Shown piece after piece: positions 17,780 through 28,605 of a stretch of DNA of 64,000 bases (position 1 is its first letter; every line of letters begins with the position of its first letter). The stretch lies in NCBI RefSeq assembly GCF_024343575.1, contig NZ_RJUA01000120.1, positions 214,260-278,259 of the forward strand, in the 5' to 3' direction. The notes under the pieces were generated by a model. The model worked only from the letters and a program-made list of their open reading frames with translations, did no database searches and had not been told where the DNA came from. Made by a program: the position numbers and the translations under genes. The stretch comes from Lacihabitans sp. LS3-19 (GTDB lineage Bacteria > Bacteroidota > Bacteroidia > Cytophagales > Spirosomataceae).

Positions 17780-19180
17780 TTAAGAGATTTTTCCGACCAT
17801 TTCTTCAGGTTTAACCCATTCATCAAATTCTTCCCCAGTTAAATATCCTAAAGAAATTGCGGTTTCTTTTAAAGTACTTCCATTTTTATGAGCTGTTTGA
17901 GCTATTTCTGCCGCTTTATAATAACCAATTTTTGTATTTAAGGCAGTTACAAGCATCAATGAATTGTTAACATGTTTTTGGATATTATCATACAATGGCT
18001 CTATGCCTACTGCACATTTATCATTAAAAGAAACACAAACATCACCAATCAACCTAGCTGAGTGCAAAAAGTTATAAATCATCATTGGCTTGAAAACATT
18101 CAACTCAAAATGGCCATTTGAACCACCAATATTGATTGCAACGTCATTTCCTAAAATTTGAGCTGCAGCCATAGTCATTGCTTCACATTGCGTTGGATTT
18201 ACTTTTCCAGGCATTATTGAAGAACCCGGCTCATTATCAGGAATATGAATCTCCCCAATACCAGATCTAGGCCCTGATGACAACATTCTGATATCATTTC
18301 CTATTTTCATCATGCTGACAGCCATAGTTTTTAGAGCACCATGTGCTTCTACAATCGCATCATGTGCTGCTAAGGCTTCAAATTTATTTTCTGCAGTTAC
18401 AAAAGGTAATCCCGTCAATTTAGCAATTTGACCAGCAACATTTTCAGAATATCCATCCGGTGTATTTATTCCAGTACCAACAGCCGTACCGCCCAAAGCC
18501 AATTCAGACAAATGGCTTAAAGAATTTTTTATTGATTTTAAACCATGATTAAGTTGAGCAACATAACCTGAGAATTCTTGGCCAAGGGTTAGTGGAGTGG
18601 CATCCATAAAGTGCGTACGACCAATTTTCACCACATGCATAAACGCCTTAGACTTTGCTGCCAAAGTATCTCTAAGCTTTTCAATTCCTGGAATAGTGGT
18701 CTCCATTAGCATCTTATAAGCAGCGATATGCATGGCAGTGGGGAAGGTGTCATTTGATGACTGGGACTTATTTACATCGTCATTTGGATGCAAAAACTTC
18801 GCTTTATCGGTCAATTCGCCACCTTTTAACACATGTCCTCTATAAGCAATAACTTCGTTACAGTTCATATTAGATTGTGTACCTGAGCCAGTTTGCCAAA
18901 CTACCAAAGGAAATTGATCATCGAGTTTTCCAGCTAAAATCTCATCACAAACAACACCAATAAGTTTTGCTTTTTCTTCATCTAATACACCAGCTTCTAA
19001 ATTTGCCAAGGCTGCCCCTTTTTTAAGATAAGCAAATGCTTTTATAATCTCTTTAGGCATTTTGTTTATGTCTTGGGCAATCTTAAAGTTCTCAATTGAC
19101 CTCTGGGTTTGAGCACCCCAATATACATCCGAAGGGACTTGAACTTCCCCCATAGTATCCTTTTCTATTCTATATTCCAT
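17780..19180 (-). CDS. fumC: Class II fumarate hydratase
   Basis: This 466-residue enzyme interconverts fumarate and L-malate in the TCA cycle. The superfamily signature [11 protein letters not shown] is at 319-329, the catalytic-site His is His190 ([10 protein letters not shown]), and [11 protein letters not shown] and [10 protein letters not shown] motifs are present. Length and order of motifs are typical; the aspartase alternative is less likely, because class II fumarases share this opening ([16 protein letters not shown]). It has a perfect promoter match just upstream and is followed by the small secreted-protein gene with a separate promoter. Confidence 0.95.
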   Translation of the reverse strand: MEYRIEKDTMGEVQVPSDVYWGAQTQRSIENFKIAQDINKMPKEIIKAFAYLKKGAALANLEAGVLDEEKAKLIGVVCDEILAGKLDDQFPLVVWQTGSGTQSNMNCNEVIAYRGHVLKGGELTDKAKFLHPNDDVNKSQSSNDTFPTAMHIAAYKMLMETTIPGIEKLRDTLAAKSKAFMHVVKIGRTHFMDATPLTLGQEFSGYVAQLNHGLKSIKNSLSHLSELALGGTAVGTGINTPDGYSENVAGQIAKLTGLPFVTAENKFEALAAHDAIVEAHGALKTMAVSMMKIGNDIRMLSSGPRSGIGEIHIPDNEPGSSIMPGKVNPTQCEAMTMAAAQILGNDVAINIGGSNGHFELNVFKPMMIYNFLHSARLIGDVCVSFNDKCAVGIEPLYDNIQKHVNNSLMLVTALNTKIGYYKAAEIAQTAHKNGSTLKETAISLGYLTGEEFDEWVKPEEMVGKIS

Positions 19181-19196
19181 ATTTCTTTTTTTTTTA

Positions 19197-19227
19197 CAAA
19201 TTTAAATCTCAATCGGCTAATATCAAA
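19197..19227 (-). promoter_or_regulatory. Consensus promoter of fumC
   Basis: Minus-strand TTTG (19227-19224), 19-nt spacer and TAAATTTG (19204-19197) exactly match TTTG-N19-TAnnTTTG. The box ends 16 nt upstream of the start codon. Confidence 0.75.
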
Positions 19228-19243
19228 CTTAGAATTATACAAT

Positions 19244-20449
19244 TTATTCGGCCGTTTTCCTTGTATTATCTTTAAAAAACAAAATAAACAAAACCAAAAC
19301 TGCTGCAGCAATATATGCAGGAACCATCCATACGCCTGTCCAATTATGTGTTACTACTCCATCAACCTCTGAACTATAAGCAGTTAGCACTTTTCCTGAT
19401 AAAAACGATCCAATTCCCATACCAACTCCATAGGTAGCAAAAGTTATTAAACCTTGAGCAGAGTTTTTGATTTTTTCACCAGCTTTGTTATCCGTGTATA
19501 TTTGGCCAGTTACAAAGAAGAAATCATAACAAACGCCGTGTAACAATATTGCTATATATAAAATCCATTCTGAAGAAATACCATCGCCATAACCAAAACA
19601 TACGAATCTGATAATCCATGCTACAAGTCCAACAATCAACATTTTCTTAATGCCAAACTTTTGTAATGCAAAAGGAATCAATAGCATAAAACCTACTTCT
19701 GAAACTTGGCCAAGCGACATTTTATTTTCAACATTTGTCATATTCGATTCCGTCAATGATAAATTGCCATGAGCATAATAAAAAGCTAAAGGAATACACA
19801 CCAAAACAGAAGAAATAAAGAAAATCAGAAAAGAACGGTCTTTGAATAAAACAAAAGCATCGGTTCCTAAGATTTGACCAATAGTGGCTTTACCTGTTGC
19901 TTTTGGAGGCGTATTGGGCAAAGTAAAAGCGAAAACTGCCCACGCAATAGATGTAAACATGGCGATTTGAAAAATGTCAACTTTGTCGCCAATTCCATAA
20001 AATCCGATAATATTCGTAACAACAATCCAAGCAATTGTACCAAAAACTCTAATGACTGGAAATTCTTTTCCTGGATCTTTCATTTGGTTCATGGCTATAG
20101 CACTAGAAAGAGCCAAGTTTGGAGCGAAAGTCAGCGTGTAGGCTAAAATATACCAGAAAAATGTATCTGCTGATTGGTTTTTAATTAGGAAAAATAAGAT
20201 TCCAGCTCCTAACAAATTCAAAACGCCCATTACTTTTTGAGCTGAAAAATACCTGTCAGCAATCATTCCTATAAAAAACGGAGCAATAATGGAAGCAATA
20301 GAAAAAGTGGCATATGCATTGCCTATTTGGTCTCCAGAGGCTTTTAAAGTGGTAAACATGTATTTTCCCATTTGTCCATACCAAGCTCCCCAAGTAAAAA
20401 ACATCAAAAACATCATCAACACAAGTTGAATCCTAACGGTCATTTTCAT
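19244..20449 (-). CDS. Nucleoside:H+ symporter family (NupG-like) transporter
   Basis: This 401-residue polytopic protein has about 12 predicted TM segments. The opening VLMMFLMFFTWGAWYGQMG and the segments IGNAYATFSIASIIAPFFIG and MIADRYFSAQKVM are the pattern of NupG/XapB-type MFS nucleoside permeases that are common in Bacteroidota. It lies in the inner membrane and probably imports nucleosides or related compounds. No nucleoside catabolic gene is adjacent. ATG at residue 3 is an alternative start. It is divergent from truA. Confidence 0.8.
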   Translation of the reverse strand: MKMTVRIQLVLMMFLMFFTWGAWYGQMGKYMFTTLKASGDQIGNAYATFSIASIIAPFFIGMIADRYFSAQKVMGVLNLLGAGILFFLIKNQSADTFFWYILAYTLTFAPNLALSSAIAMNQMKDPGKEFPVIRVFGTIAWIVVTNIIGFYGIGDKVDIFQIAMFTSIAWAVFAFTLPNTPPKATGKATIGQILGTDAFVLFKDRSFLIFFISSVLVCIPLAFYYAHGNLSLTESNMTNVENKMSLGQVSEVGFMLLIPFALQKFGIKKMLIVGLVAWIIRFVCFGYGDGISSEWILYIAILLHGVCYDFFFVTGQIYTDNKAGEKIKNSAQGLITFATYGVGMGIGSFLSGKVLTAYSSEVDGVVTHNWTGVWMVPAYIAAAVLVLFILFFKDNTRKTAE

Positions 20450-20546
20450 ATAATAATAGGGTTTTATTGTTTTGTTTAATACACAAAAAAAGCATTTTTT
20501 TAATCGCTAAAAAATCATTTTGCCAATTATTTGCTGAAAAAAACTT

Positions 20547-20554
20547 TAATTTTG
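20547..20554 (+). promoter_or_regulatory. Putative -7 box for truA, implying a near-leaderless mRNA
   Basis: TAATTTTG lies only 4 nt upstream of the ATG at 20559. If it is the -7 element, transcription would begin at or very near the start codon. Confidence 0.4.
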
Positions 20555-20558
20555 CACT

Positions 20559-21767
20559 ATGAAATACTTTATAGAAGTTGCCTATTTAGGTACAAATTTT
20601 CATGGATGGCAAATTCAACCTCGAGAGAACAGTATTCAAGGTGATTTAGAAGCTGCTTTGAGCTTAATTTTAGGAGAAAAAATCACTATAATGGGTAGCA
20701 GTAGGACGGATACAGGTGTCCATGCGATGCAGCAATTTGCTCATTTTAATACTTCTCATAAAATAAAAGACCCTATTAGTCTGAAAAATCGATTGAATGG
20801 ATATTTACATTCAGATATTTCTATAAAACAGTTTTATCTAGTTTCTCCCACAAGCCATTCTAGATTTGATGCACTCACTAGAAAGTATATTTATAGAATT
20901 ATAGAAACAAAAGATCCTTTTGTTCATGGTTTTGCGGCCTTATATTTCAAAAATCTTTCTTTGGATTTGCTAAACGAGGCTTCAAAAATTTTATTAAAAC
21001 ATACAGATTTTAAGAGTTTCAGCAGAGTAAAAACCAATGTTAGAACTTTTGAATGCCAAATCGAGGAAGTTTTTTGGGTAAAAAATGGAAACGTAATTGA
21101 GTTTCATATCAAAGCGAATAGGTTTTTAAGAGGAATGGTTCGGGCTATTGTCGGTACATTATTAGATGTTAGTATAAGAAAAATATCAATACCGGATTTC
21201 GAAAACATCATTTTAGCCAAAGATAGAAACAAGGCAGGAATTGCAGCTAAACCGGAAGGCCTGACCCTAGAACAAGTAAATTACCCTGAAAATTATTTTG
21301 AAATGGAGTTTACCATTGAAAAAGCTTTAGAAAAAGATAGTGAAATTGTAAAAGGACTTTTTATAAAATACCAAGAAAACCTAGGCATTTCGCTTTGCTT
21401 TCAAAATTTTGATGAAGAACTTGAGCGATTCAACGAGATTTATGGTGAACCATACGGAAGAATCCTATTAGCCAAAGACAGAGGTAAGCCGGTTGGTATA
21501 ATTGCCCTAAAAAAATTGGGTGAAGGTATCTGCGAAATGAAAAGGCTTTTTGTTTTACCTGAATATCAAGGTTATGGTCTTGGAAGAAAACTCGCAGAAA
21601 AACTCCTTGAAATAGCAAAAAGCTTGGGTTATATAACTATGAAGTTAGATACTTTAGAAAGACTGAATTCAGCTGTTGGATTGTATAAAAGTTTAGATTT
21701 TAAAGTTACAAAACCCTACAATTATAACCCAGAAGAGGATATTATTTATTTTGAGAAGGAATTATGA
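20559..21767 (+). CDS. truA: Fusion of tRNA pseudouridine(38-40) synthase TruA with a GNAT acetyltransferase
   Basis: Residues 1 to about 245 are a full-length TruA: the catalytic Asp51 is in RTDTGVHA (49-56), and KYIYRI, FKSFSR and RFLRGMVRAIVGT are present, ending GIAAKPEGLTLEQVNYP. Without a stop the frame continues into a complete GNAT domain (about 249-402) with motif A MKRLFVLPEYQGYGLGRKL (QGYGLG at 337-342) and the typical LDTLERLNSAVGLYKSLDF tail. An internal ATG at 21303 could give a separate GNAT. The stop overlaps the TsaC-like start (ATGA). Confidence 0.88.
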   Translation: MKYFIEVAYLGTNFHGWQIQPRENSIQGDLEAALSLILGEKITIMGSSRTDTGVHAMQQFAHFNTSHKIKDPISLKNRLNGYLHSDISIKQFYLVSPTSHSRFDALTRKYIYRIIETKDPFVHGFAALYFKNLSLDLLNEASKILLKHTDFKSFSRVKTNVRTFECQIEEVFWVKNGNVIEFHIKANRFLRGMVRAIVGTLLDVSIRKISIPDFENIILAKDRNKAGIAAKPEGLTLEQVNYPENYFEMEFTIEKALEKDSEIVKGLFIKYQENLGISLCFQNFDEELERFNEIYGEPYGRILLAKDRGKPVGIIALKKLGEGICEMKRLFVLPEYQGYGLGRKLAEKLLEIAKSLGYITMKLDTLERLNSAVGLYKSLDFKVTKPYNYNPEEDIIYFEKEL

Positions 21768-22723
21768 AGGCTGAAATAGGTTTAGATTTAATAAAAGCAA
21801 AAAATATTTTAGAATCAGGTGATTTGGTTGGAATACCTACAGAAACCGTATATGGTTTGGCAGCAAATGCATTAGATCCACTAGCAGTTAGTAAAATATT
21901 TGAGGCGAAAAATAGGCCTAAATTTGACCCATTAATAGTACATCTTTCAGAAATAGAACAATTTGATCTTTATTCTAAAAACTTCCCAAAAGAACTTTTT
22001 ATAATTGCTGAAAAATTCTGTCCCGGTCCAATTACATTTTTAGTTGAGAAAAAATCTATTATTCCTGATTTAACCACTTCTGGATTAGAAAAAGTTGCAC
22101 TTAGAATCCCAAATCACCCACTGACATTAGAATTATTAAAATCTCTTGACTTTCCGTTGGCTGCTCCAAGTGCCAATCCTTTTGGATATGTTTCACCGAC
22201 TTCTGCCCAACATGTATTTGACCAATTAGGCGAAAAAATTCCTTATATTCTTGATGGAGGATCTTCAAAAGTAGGTTTGGAGTCAACTATTATTGGGATG
22301 GAAAATGAAGAACTAGTTATTTACAGAAAGGGTGGATTAGCCATTGAAGATCTGCAATCAGTTTTTTCAGGTGAAATAAGGATAAAAGACCATTCAAGTT
22401 CTAATCCTCAAGCTCCAGGTATGCTTTCGAAACATTATTCACCCAATAAAAGGATGGAATTGTGGGATAAAACAGACCAATTTCGGGAATTTGGAAATAA
22501 AAAAATCGGTTTTTTAGGATTTTCAAAAAAACTTGAAGGAATAGAAAACCAATTTATTCTTTCTGAAAAAGAAGACCTAAACGAAGCTGCATTTAGACTC
22601 TTTGAAGGACTTAGGTATTTGGACAAACTTCCAATCGAAAAGATTTACATTGAATTAGTCCCTGAAAAAGGGCTTGGTATTGCGATTAATGATAGATTAA
22701 GAAGATCTGTTGCCAAATCTTAA
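21764..22723 (+). CDS. tsaC: L-threonylcarbamoyladenylate synthase (Sua5/TsaC)
   Basis: This 319-residue enzyme makes threonylcarbamoyl-AMP for the universal t6A37 modification of ANN-decoding tRNAs. The YrdC domain (about 1-190) shows the substrate motif KNRPKFDPLIVH, the GPITFLVEK strand and SANPFGYVSPT. The C-terminal ~110 residues form the extra Sua5 domain, so it is the long form. Translational coupling with truA joins two tRNA modification genes. The ends overlap the OmpA-family gene by 4 bp, inside a shared hairpin. Confidence 0.9.
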   Translation: MKAEIGLDLIKAKNILESGDLVGIPTETVYGLAANALDPLAVSKIFEAKNRPKFDPLIVHLSEIEQFDLYSKNFPKELFIIAEKFCPGPITFLVEKKSIIPDLTTSGLEKVALRIPNHPLTLELLKSLDFPLAAPSANPFGYVSPTSAQHVFDQLGEKIPYILDGGSSKVGLESTIIGMENEELVIYRKGGLAIEDLQSVFSGEIRIKDHSSSNPQAPGMLSKHYSPNKRMELWDKTDQFREFGNKKIGFLGFSKKLEGIENQFILSEKEDLNEAAFRLFEGLRYLDKLPIEKIYIELVPEKGLGIAINDRLRRSVAKS

Positions 22724-22742
22724 TCTTCCAAAACTAAGATTT
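22715..22742. terminator. Hairpin at the overlapping ends of tsaC and the OmpA-family gene
   Basis: AAATCTTA (22715-22722) and TAAGATTT (22735-22742) form a perfect 8-bp stem with a 12-nt loop across the overlapping stop codons. T-runs are short, so termination is plausible but not certain. Confidence 0.45.
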
Positions 22743-25341
22743 CAATCCTTCTATTCTTTGCCTTATTTTCGTCAGTATCGTTTGCTACCAAAGGTTCAGA
22801 AGACCCTTTTCCTAAAGTTGTCATTCTTTCTGGACTTATCCCTTTATTAAACAAGTAATTTGCAACCACCTTAGCTCTAAATTCTGATAAGCGTTGATTA
22901 AGTCTTTGATCTGAACCTTCATTGTCGGTATGACCCACTATCTCTACTTGAAAATTTGGATTTGTCTTCAAATAATTTACTATTTCGTCCAATTTTACTT
23001 CTGCTCCACTTACAAGCGTTGTTTTACTTTTTTCAAAATTTACACCTTCCAAAGGATATTTAACACCTTTCTTTAATTCAACGATGGCAACAACCTCTTT
23101 TGCCACTTCGACTTTCGGAGCCTCAGGAATCGTTTCTTTTTTTGGCGTTTCAATTTTAGCAATAGGTTTTTCAACTACAGGCTCAATTTTCATTTCAGGC
23201 TCTTTTTTCTTTGGTTTAAGTGTCAAAACATACTCCATTGTCTCAGGATTAGCTTGGCTCAGCATAAATGCGGTACTAAACGGTTCGAAATCATCAGACT
23301 CTACTTGTATTAAATAAGAACCTTCAGGATTAATTTCTCCCATAAAACCACCTTTTGCCTCATCAAAAGCTAATTTTTCGGAATCATTTTTTTGTTTGTT
23401 TTTAATTTTTGCAACAAAACTTTTCGAATTTACAGCCCTTAAGTCGTTATTGATTTTGAAGAAAACTTCATATTTTTCCTTCATTAATGGAATTACAAAT
23501 TCATTTTCTTTGGCCTCTCTTTTGTCAATTATTTTAGAAAGGTTGGTATAGCCTACTTTGTTTAATTCAATCTTATAATTGTTTGCAGTTGACATTGATG
23601 CCTTTATTCTATCTCCTTCTTTTTCATTTTTGATCTCAACTTCGTCCACTAATAATTTAAAATCAACATTGATATCTTTTTTTGTAAAACCGTCAATAAA
23701 TTTAAAATAGTAAGTTTTGATATCAAATGGCGAAAGATTTATTACGATATCACTTTTAGAAATATTTAGCTGCTCTCTCAGATTTGTATAATTTTTGGCA
23801 GAGAGCTCATAAGAATAAGAATATTTAAGTTTTGGATTAATTTTATCGGTTTTAAACAAAGAATTTTTACTATCAAAGCTCAGAGCTATAGCTTTCGAAG
23901 TATTCTCAAAAACTCTAATTCTAGCATCTTTAATAGGTAATAAAGTCTGAGAATCGATAATTTGGATTGTATAAGAGGCCAATGAATCAACTTGGAGTTT
24001 TTTCATATATACTTGAACCGACCTATCAAAACCAATATTTGCAGTATAATCAAAATATCCTGTAGCTGATACTTCAAAGAAATGCTTTTTTTCTACATCT
24101 AAGTTTACTGTTTTCTCATTTTTCAAAGCCTTCCCTTGTATTTCCCTCGATTGCTCATTGAAAACCTTGATCATTGCATTATTGATAGGGTTTTTGGTTT
24201 CAATATCATATACTTTTATTACATATTCATTGGAGCCTTTTTTTAGTCTTAATGTATAAAAAGTATTGCCAGCAGACATAGACTTAATATTAAAAGTCCC
24301 AGTTCTGTTGATATAGCCTTTGGCTTTAGATTCAATCGTATAAGTTCCCTTTTCTTCAGGAATAAAAGTATATGGAGTTTTTGACATTGTGATCACTTTA
24401 AACTTTTTGCCAGTCGGACTAACAATCTCGATTTCCAAACCCATTCTTTCATTGGTTTCGTCATCATAAATATCAATTTGTAGGCTTGAGTTAGGACTTA
24501 AACCGAACTTTTTTGAAGAGCCATCTAGCGTAAAAGGTTCTTTTAAATCTGTAAAACCTTCTGATTTTGTCGATAAAATATAATCTTCATTTCGATTTGC
24601 TATAAAGGCAATTTTTCCATCAACTATTTTACCTTCAAATACTTTTTGGCCAGTTAGAACGTGAGTTACAGAGGCTATTCCAGAGTTTACTTTGCTATTA
24701 GTAGATTTATCAAAAATTTCAACTTCTTGTTTCAATCGATTTTTAACCAATTCAATCACAAGACTTTGAATCTTCGAATCTGCCGAAATATCCAAATCCA
24801 GTTCTCGAGCATCATTTAAATATCCCGTGGCAGTTGTATAAATTGAATATTTTCCTTTTTGCTCGTAGAAATAGTTAGCTTGAGGGCTTTGTTCGTTAAT
24901 TGATAATTTATTTTTTCTAGAAAAAAACACAATGAATAGTTCAGAAGCTACAGGATCTTTGGTTTCTGCGTCAATAGTTCGAATTACCAATCCACCAGAA
25001 GGCTTAGGATTGAGTTGCATTTCGAGCATATCTCCGTCTAAAACATTATTTGTTTCAAATACCTTTTGCTCCTCATAAAAACCCACAGCCGAAGCGATAA
25101 CTTTAATACTTTTACCTTCCGGAACTTCATAATAGCTCTCTTTTTTGTTGGAAGTCGGTTTGATTTCTTTTCCACTAGGTTCCATGAACACTTTTATTTG
25201 AAAATCAGACATTATCTGATTTCCATCAAAACTATTTACCAAGACCATATAAATTTTTATATTTCCTGGAGTTTTTGCCAAAACTGTTTGAAAGATTCCA
25301 ATTAATATAAAAACTAAAAACACAAAACTTCTCCTCATCAA
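22720..25341 (-). CDS. Large OmpA-family protein with repeated beta domains
   Basis: This 873-residue protein has a signal peptide (MRRSFVFLVFILIGIFQTVLA). Residues about 25-720 contain repeated segments starting from 'IxxxDxxTxxP(V/I)...A' (for example IRTIDAETKDPVASEL, VKVYDIETKNPINNAM, IQIIDSQTLLPIKDAR), the pattern of PEGA or carboxypeptidase-regulatory-like beta sandwiches. A Pro/Glu/Lys-rich linker follows (about 725-765). The C-terminal OmpA peptidoglycan-binding domain (about 770-873) has EIVGHTDNEGSDQRLNQRLS and the EFRAKVVANYL helix. It probably ties the outer membrane or surface to peptidoglycan. Similar to gliding/T9SS PorE-like OmpA proteins, but I cannot prove that role. Confidence 0.8.
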   Translation of the reverse strand: MMRRSFVFLVFILIGIFQTVLAKTPGNIKIYMVLVNSFDGNQIMSDFQIKVFMEPSGKEIKPTSNKKESYYEVPEGKSIKVIASAVGFYEEQKVFETNNVLDGDMLEMQLNPKPSGGLVIRTIDAETKDPVASELFIVFFSRKNKLSINEQSPQANYFYEQKGKYSIYTTATGYLNDARELDLDISADSKIQSLVIELVKNRLKQEVEIFDKSTNSKVNSGIASVTHVLTGQKVFEGKIVDGKIAFIANRNEDYILSTKSEGFTDLKEPFTLDGSSKKFGLSPNSSLQIDIYDDETNERMGLEIEIVSPTGKKFKVITMSKTPYTFIPEEKGTYTIESKAKGYINRTGTFNIKSMSAGNTFYTLRLKKGSNEYVIKVYDIETKNPINNAMIKVFNEQSREIQGKALKNEKTVNLDVEKKHFFEVSATGYFDYTANIGFDRSVQVYMKKLQVDSLASYTIQIIDSQTLLPIKDARIRVFENTSKAIALSFDSKNSLFKTDKINPKLKYSYSYELSAKNYTNLREQLNISKSDIVINLSPFDIKTYYFKFIDGFTKKDINVDFKLLVDEVEIKNEKEGDRIKASMSTANNYKIELNKVGYTNLSKIIDKREAKENEFVIPLMKEKYEVFFKINNDLRAVNSKSFVAKIKNKQKNDSEKLAFDEAKGGFMGEINPEGSYLIQVESDDFEPFSTAFMLSQANPETMEYVLTLKPKKKEPEMKIEPVVEKPIAKIETPKKETIPEAPKVEVAKEVVAIVELKKGVKYPLEGVNFEKSKTTLVSGAEVKLDEIVNYLKTNPNFQVEIVGHTDNEGSDQRLNQRLSEFRAKVVANYLFNKGISPERMTTLGKGSSEPLVANDTDENKAKNRRIEILVLED

Positions 25342-25394
25342 ATTACCTTATTATCTTTGTTCTTTTAATTCCAAACGAATATAAAACTTTCTTA

Positions 25395-26009
25395 TTGGTG
25401 ATATACTCCTCAAATTTTTTGCCATGTTTAGCATATTTCGCAGGTATTTTACAAGAACCCGAAATAAAAATAAATATTGGAGAGCAATATCGGAAACAAT
25501 CTTACCGAACTCGAGCATATATTTTAGGGCCGCACCAAGTCGAAACCTTAAACATTCCTGTTTTAAATGCTCCAAATAACGAAATAATAAAAGAAATACA
25601 AATAGATAACAGAACAAGTTGGCAAAGGTCACATTTTAAAACTATCTCAAATTGTTACAAAAAAAGTACCTATTTTGAGTTTTATGAATATCTGTTTGAG
25701 CCCTTATTTATCAAGACTTTTTCACACTTAATCGACTTTAATCACGAATCTCTGTCAATATGTCTTAAAATATTAAAAATAAACAAGACAATTTGTCAAG
25801 GTGAATTTTCGTATTTTGAGAATAAAAACGATTTTATTAGCTTTAATGCAAAGAATAGACTCGAATTACCTGACTATTTTGTTTCAAGGCCTTATTTTCA
25901 AAATTTTGGCAATAAGTTTGAGCAAAACCTTAGCATAATAGATCTTCTTTTTTCGAAAGGACCAGAAAGCGTGGATTTGTTAAAAAGTTCAATTAAATCT
26001 ATAAATTGA
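25395..26009 (+). CDS. WbqC-like family protein
   Basis: This is a protein of about 204 residues. The N-terminal segment SSNFLPCLAYFAGIL, then EQYRKQSYRTRAYILG, is the pattern of Bacteroidota WbqC-like proteins; the family is named after O-antigen clusters but biochemically undefined. No ATG fits; TTG 25395 or GTG 25398 is the likely start, because the homologous core begins within a few residues, and the frame is open further upstream without any ATG. It is divergent from the OmpA-family gene (53 bp apart) and lies 48 bp before clpC. Confidence 0.72.
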   Translation: MVIYSSNFLPCLAYFAGILQEPEIKINIGEQYRKQSYRTRAYILGPHQVETLNIPVLNAPNNEIIKEIQIDNRTSWQRSHFKTISNCYKKSTYFEFYEYLFEPLFIKTFSHLIDFNHESLSICLKILKINKTICQGEFSYFENKNDFISFNAKNRLELPDYFVSRPYFQNFGNKFEQNLSIIDLLFSKGPESVDLLKSSIKSIN

Positions 26010-26046
26010 ACAATGTGTCTAAAAATATTGTTAATTCGTATAAAAA

Positions 26047-26052
26047 AAGGAG
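26047..26052 (+). promoter_or_regulatory. Shine-Dalgarno site of clpC
   Basis: An AAGGAG core lies 5 nt before the ATG at 26058. Such a clear ribosome-binding site is rare in this window, where most genes lack one, and suggests strong translation of clpC. Confidence 0.6.
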
Positions 26053-26057
26053 ATTAA

Positions 26058-28586
26058 ATGGAACCCAAGTTTTCACAAAGAGTAAAAGAAGTTATCTCTC
26101 TTGCCCGTGAAGAGGCATTGAGATTGGGACACGATTATATCGGGACAGAACATCTAATCTTAGGTATGATTCGTGAAGGAGAAGGTTTGGGTTTAGAGCT
26201 AATTCAGAAAGCAGGTTTAAATCCTGAAGAATTAAGAACTTCTATTGAAAACTCAACTAGAGGCACTGCGACAAACACAATAAAAAATCTTTCTAACATC
26301 CCCTTGACAAGACAATCAGAGAAAGTCCTAAAAATCACCCATTTGGAGGCAAAAATCTTCAAATCTGATGTTATAGGCACTGAGCATTTGCTTTTGGCGG
26401 TATTACGCGATGATGACAATCTAGGTTGTCAGATATTGAACCGTTACAGAATCAATTACAAGTTAATAAAAGAAATGTTGGAATATCAGTTGACTGGACA
26501 AGAACCTTCTATGGACAGCTCAGATACTGACGATGACGACAAAAACTTCGGTGGGGGTGGTTTCAGCGGACAAAGAGCTGATACGAAATCTGGAGAAAAA
26601 TCTAGAACGCCAATTTTGGATAATTTCGGAAGAGATTTAACCAAAATGGCTGAAATAGGAAAGCTTGACCCGATAGTGGGTAGAGAAAAAGAAATAGAAA
26701 GAGTAGCACAGATACTTTCTAGAAGAAAAAAGAACAATCCTATATTGATTGGTGAGCCTGGTGTTGGTAAAACAGCCATTGCAGAAGGTTTAGCACTTAG
26801 AATTGCTCAAAAGAAAGTATCAAGAGTGTTGTTTGGCAAAAGAGTTGTAACCTTAGACCTAGCGTCATTGGTTGCTGGAACCAAATACAGAGGACAATTT
26901 GAGGAAAGAATGAAAGCAGTAATGCTTGAAATTGAGAAAAACCCTCAAATTATTCTGTTTATTGATGAAATACACACCATAGTAGGTGCCGGAGGAGCGA
27001 GCGGTTCATTGGATGCTTCTAATATGTTCAAGCCAGCTTTGGCAAGAGGAGATATTCAATGTGTAGGAGCAACTACGCTAGACGAATACCGTCAATATAT
27101 TGAAAAAGACGGAGCATTGGCAAGAAGATTTCAAATGGTAATGGTAGATGCAACATCTATTGACGAGACTATAGAAATCTTAAACAATATCAAGACCAAA
27201 TACGAAGATCATCACAATGTGACGTATTCTGACGAGGCTATAGTTTCAGCAGTAAAATATTCTGAAAGATATATAACAGATAGATTTTTGCCTGATAAAG
27301 CTATTGACGTAATAGACGAAGTAGGAGCAAGGGTACATATCAAGAACATAAATGTTCCACAAGAGGTTTTGGATTTAGAAGAAGCCGTTGAGGAAATTAA
27401 GCTTGAGAAAAACCGAGTTGTTAAAAGTCAAAGGTATGAAGAGGCGGCACAGTTGAGAGACCGTGAGAAAAAGCTTTTGGAACAACTTGAAAACGCGAAA
27501 CAAGCTTGGGAAGAAGAGTCTAAAACTTTGAGACATGTAGTAACCGAAGACCATGTGGGTGAGGTTATAGCTATGATGACGGGAATACCTGTTAGAAAAG
27601 TAAACATGAACGAAAGTGATAAAATCCTTAAAATGGGAGATTCGCTTCGTGGAAGAATAGTAGGACAAGATGCTGCTGTTGAGAAGCTTGTGAAAGCTAT
27701 TCAAAGAACTAGAGTAGGTCTTAAAGATCCAAATAAACCAATTGGTACGTTTATCTTCTTAGGACCAACTGGCGTAGGTAAAACGGAACTTGCTAAAACC
27801 TTGACGGAGTATCTGTTTGACAAAGAAGATGCTTTGATAAGAATAGATATGAGCGAATACATGGAGAAATTCAGTATTTCTCGTTTGGTAGGAGCTCCTC
27901 CAGGATATGTTGGTTATGAAGAAGGTGGTCAATTGACCGAAAAAGTTCGTAGAAAGCCGTATTCTGTTGTGCTGTTAGATGAAATCGAAAAAGCTCACCC
28001 AGATGTTTTCAATATTCTTTTACAAGTATTAGATGATGGAATTCTTACGGATAGCTTAGGCAGAAGAGTTGATTTTAGAAATACGATTATCATCATGACT
28101 TCTAACATTGGTGTTAGAGACTTGAAGGACTTTGGTTCGGGAATTGGGTTTGCGACCAAATCAAGAGTTGAGAACCAAGATGATATGATAAAATCAACTA
28201 TTCAAAATGCATTGAAAAAGACTTTCTCTCCGGAGTTTTTAAATAGATTGGATGATGTTATTGTGTTTAATTCATTGGCGAGAGAAGATTTGCATAAAAT
28301 CATTGATATTTCCCTGAAAAAACTCTTCAAAAGGATCTCTAATATTGGCTATTCAATGGAATTGACCGAAAAAGCCAAAGATTTCTTAGCGGAAAAAGGA
28401 TATGATCAACAATATGGAGCTAGACCATTGAACAGGGCTATCCAAAAATATGTTGAAGATCCATTGGCTGAGGAAATCCTAAAAGGTAGCATGAGTGAAG
28501 GAGATGTGATTTTGGTAGACCATGAAGACAGCGAAGAAACGCTGAAATTCACAAAAAAACCAAAAGAAGAAGCGATTGAACAATAA
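26058..28586 (+). CDS. clpC: ATP-dependent Clp protease ATP-binding subunit ClpC
   Basis: This 842-residue Hsp100 unfoldase feeds ClpP. The N-terminal double Clp repeat (about 1-145), an acidic Gly-rich linker (about 150-185), AAA+ D1 with Walker [10 protein letters not shown], a UVR-type middle segment ([20 protein letters not shown], about 455-475), AAA+ D2 with Walker [10 protein letters not shown] and the C-terminal ClpB-D2-small domain are all complete. The UVR segment identifies ClpC rather than ClpA or ClpB. It is flanked by a strong ribosome-binding site and a strong terminator. Confidence 0.95.
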   Translation: MEPKFSQRVKEVISLAREEALRLGHDYIGTEHLILGMIREGEGLGLELIQKAGLNPEELRTSIENSTRGTATNTIKNLSNIPLTRQSEKVLKITHLEAKIFKSDVIGTEHLLLAVLRDDDNLGCQILNRYRINYKLIKEMLEYQLTGQEPSMDSSDTDDDDKNFGGGGFSGQRADTKSGEKSRTPILDNFGRDLTKMAEIGKLDPIVGREKEIERVAQILSRRKKNNPILIGEPGVGKTAIAEGLALRIAQKKVSRVLFGKRVVTLDLASLVAGTKYRGQFEERMKAVMLEIEKNPQIILFIDEIHTIVGAGGASGSLDASNMFKPALARGDIQCVGATTLDEYRQYIEKDGALARRFQMVMVDATSIDETIEILNNIKTKYEDHHNVTYSDEAIVSAVKYSERYITDRFLPDKAIDVIDEVGARVHIKNINVPQEVLDLEEAVEEIKLEKNRVVKSQRYEEAAQLRDREKKLLEQLENAKQAWEEESKTLRHVVTEDHVGEVIAMMTGIPVRKVNMNESDKILKMGDSLRGRIVGQDAAVEKLVKAIQRTRVGLKDPNKPIGTFIFLGPTGVGKTELAKTLTEYLFDKEDALIRIDMSEYMEKFSISRLVGAPPGYVGYEEGGQLTEKVRRKPYSVVLLDEIEKAHPDVFNILLQVLDDGILTDSLGRRVDFRNTIIIMTSNIGVRDLKDFGSGIGFATKSRVENQDDMIKSTIQNALKKTFSPEFLNRLDDVIVFNSLAREDLHKIIDISLKKLFKRISNIGYSMELTEKAKDFLAEKGYDQQYGARPLNRAIQKYVEDPLAEEILKGSMSEGDVILVDHEDSEETLKFTKKPKEEAIEQ

Positions 28587-28605
28587 TTTCAAATATTAAT
28601 TAGAT

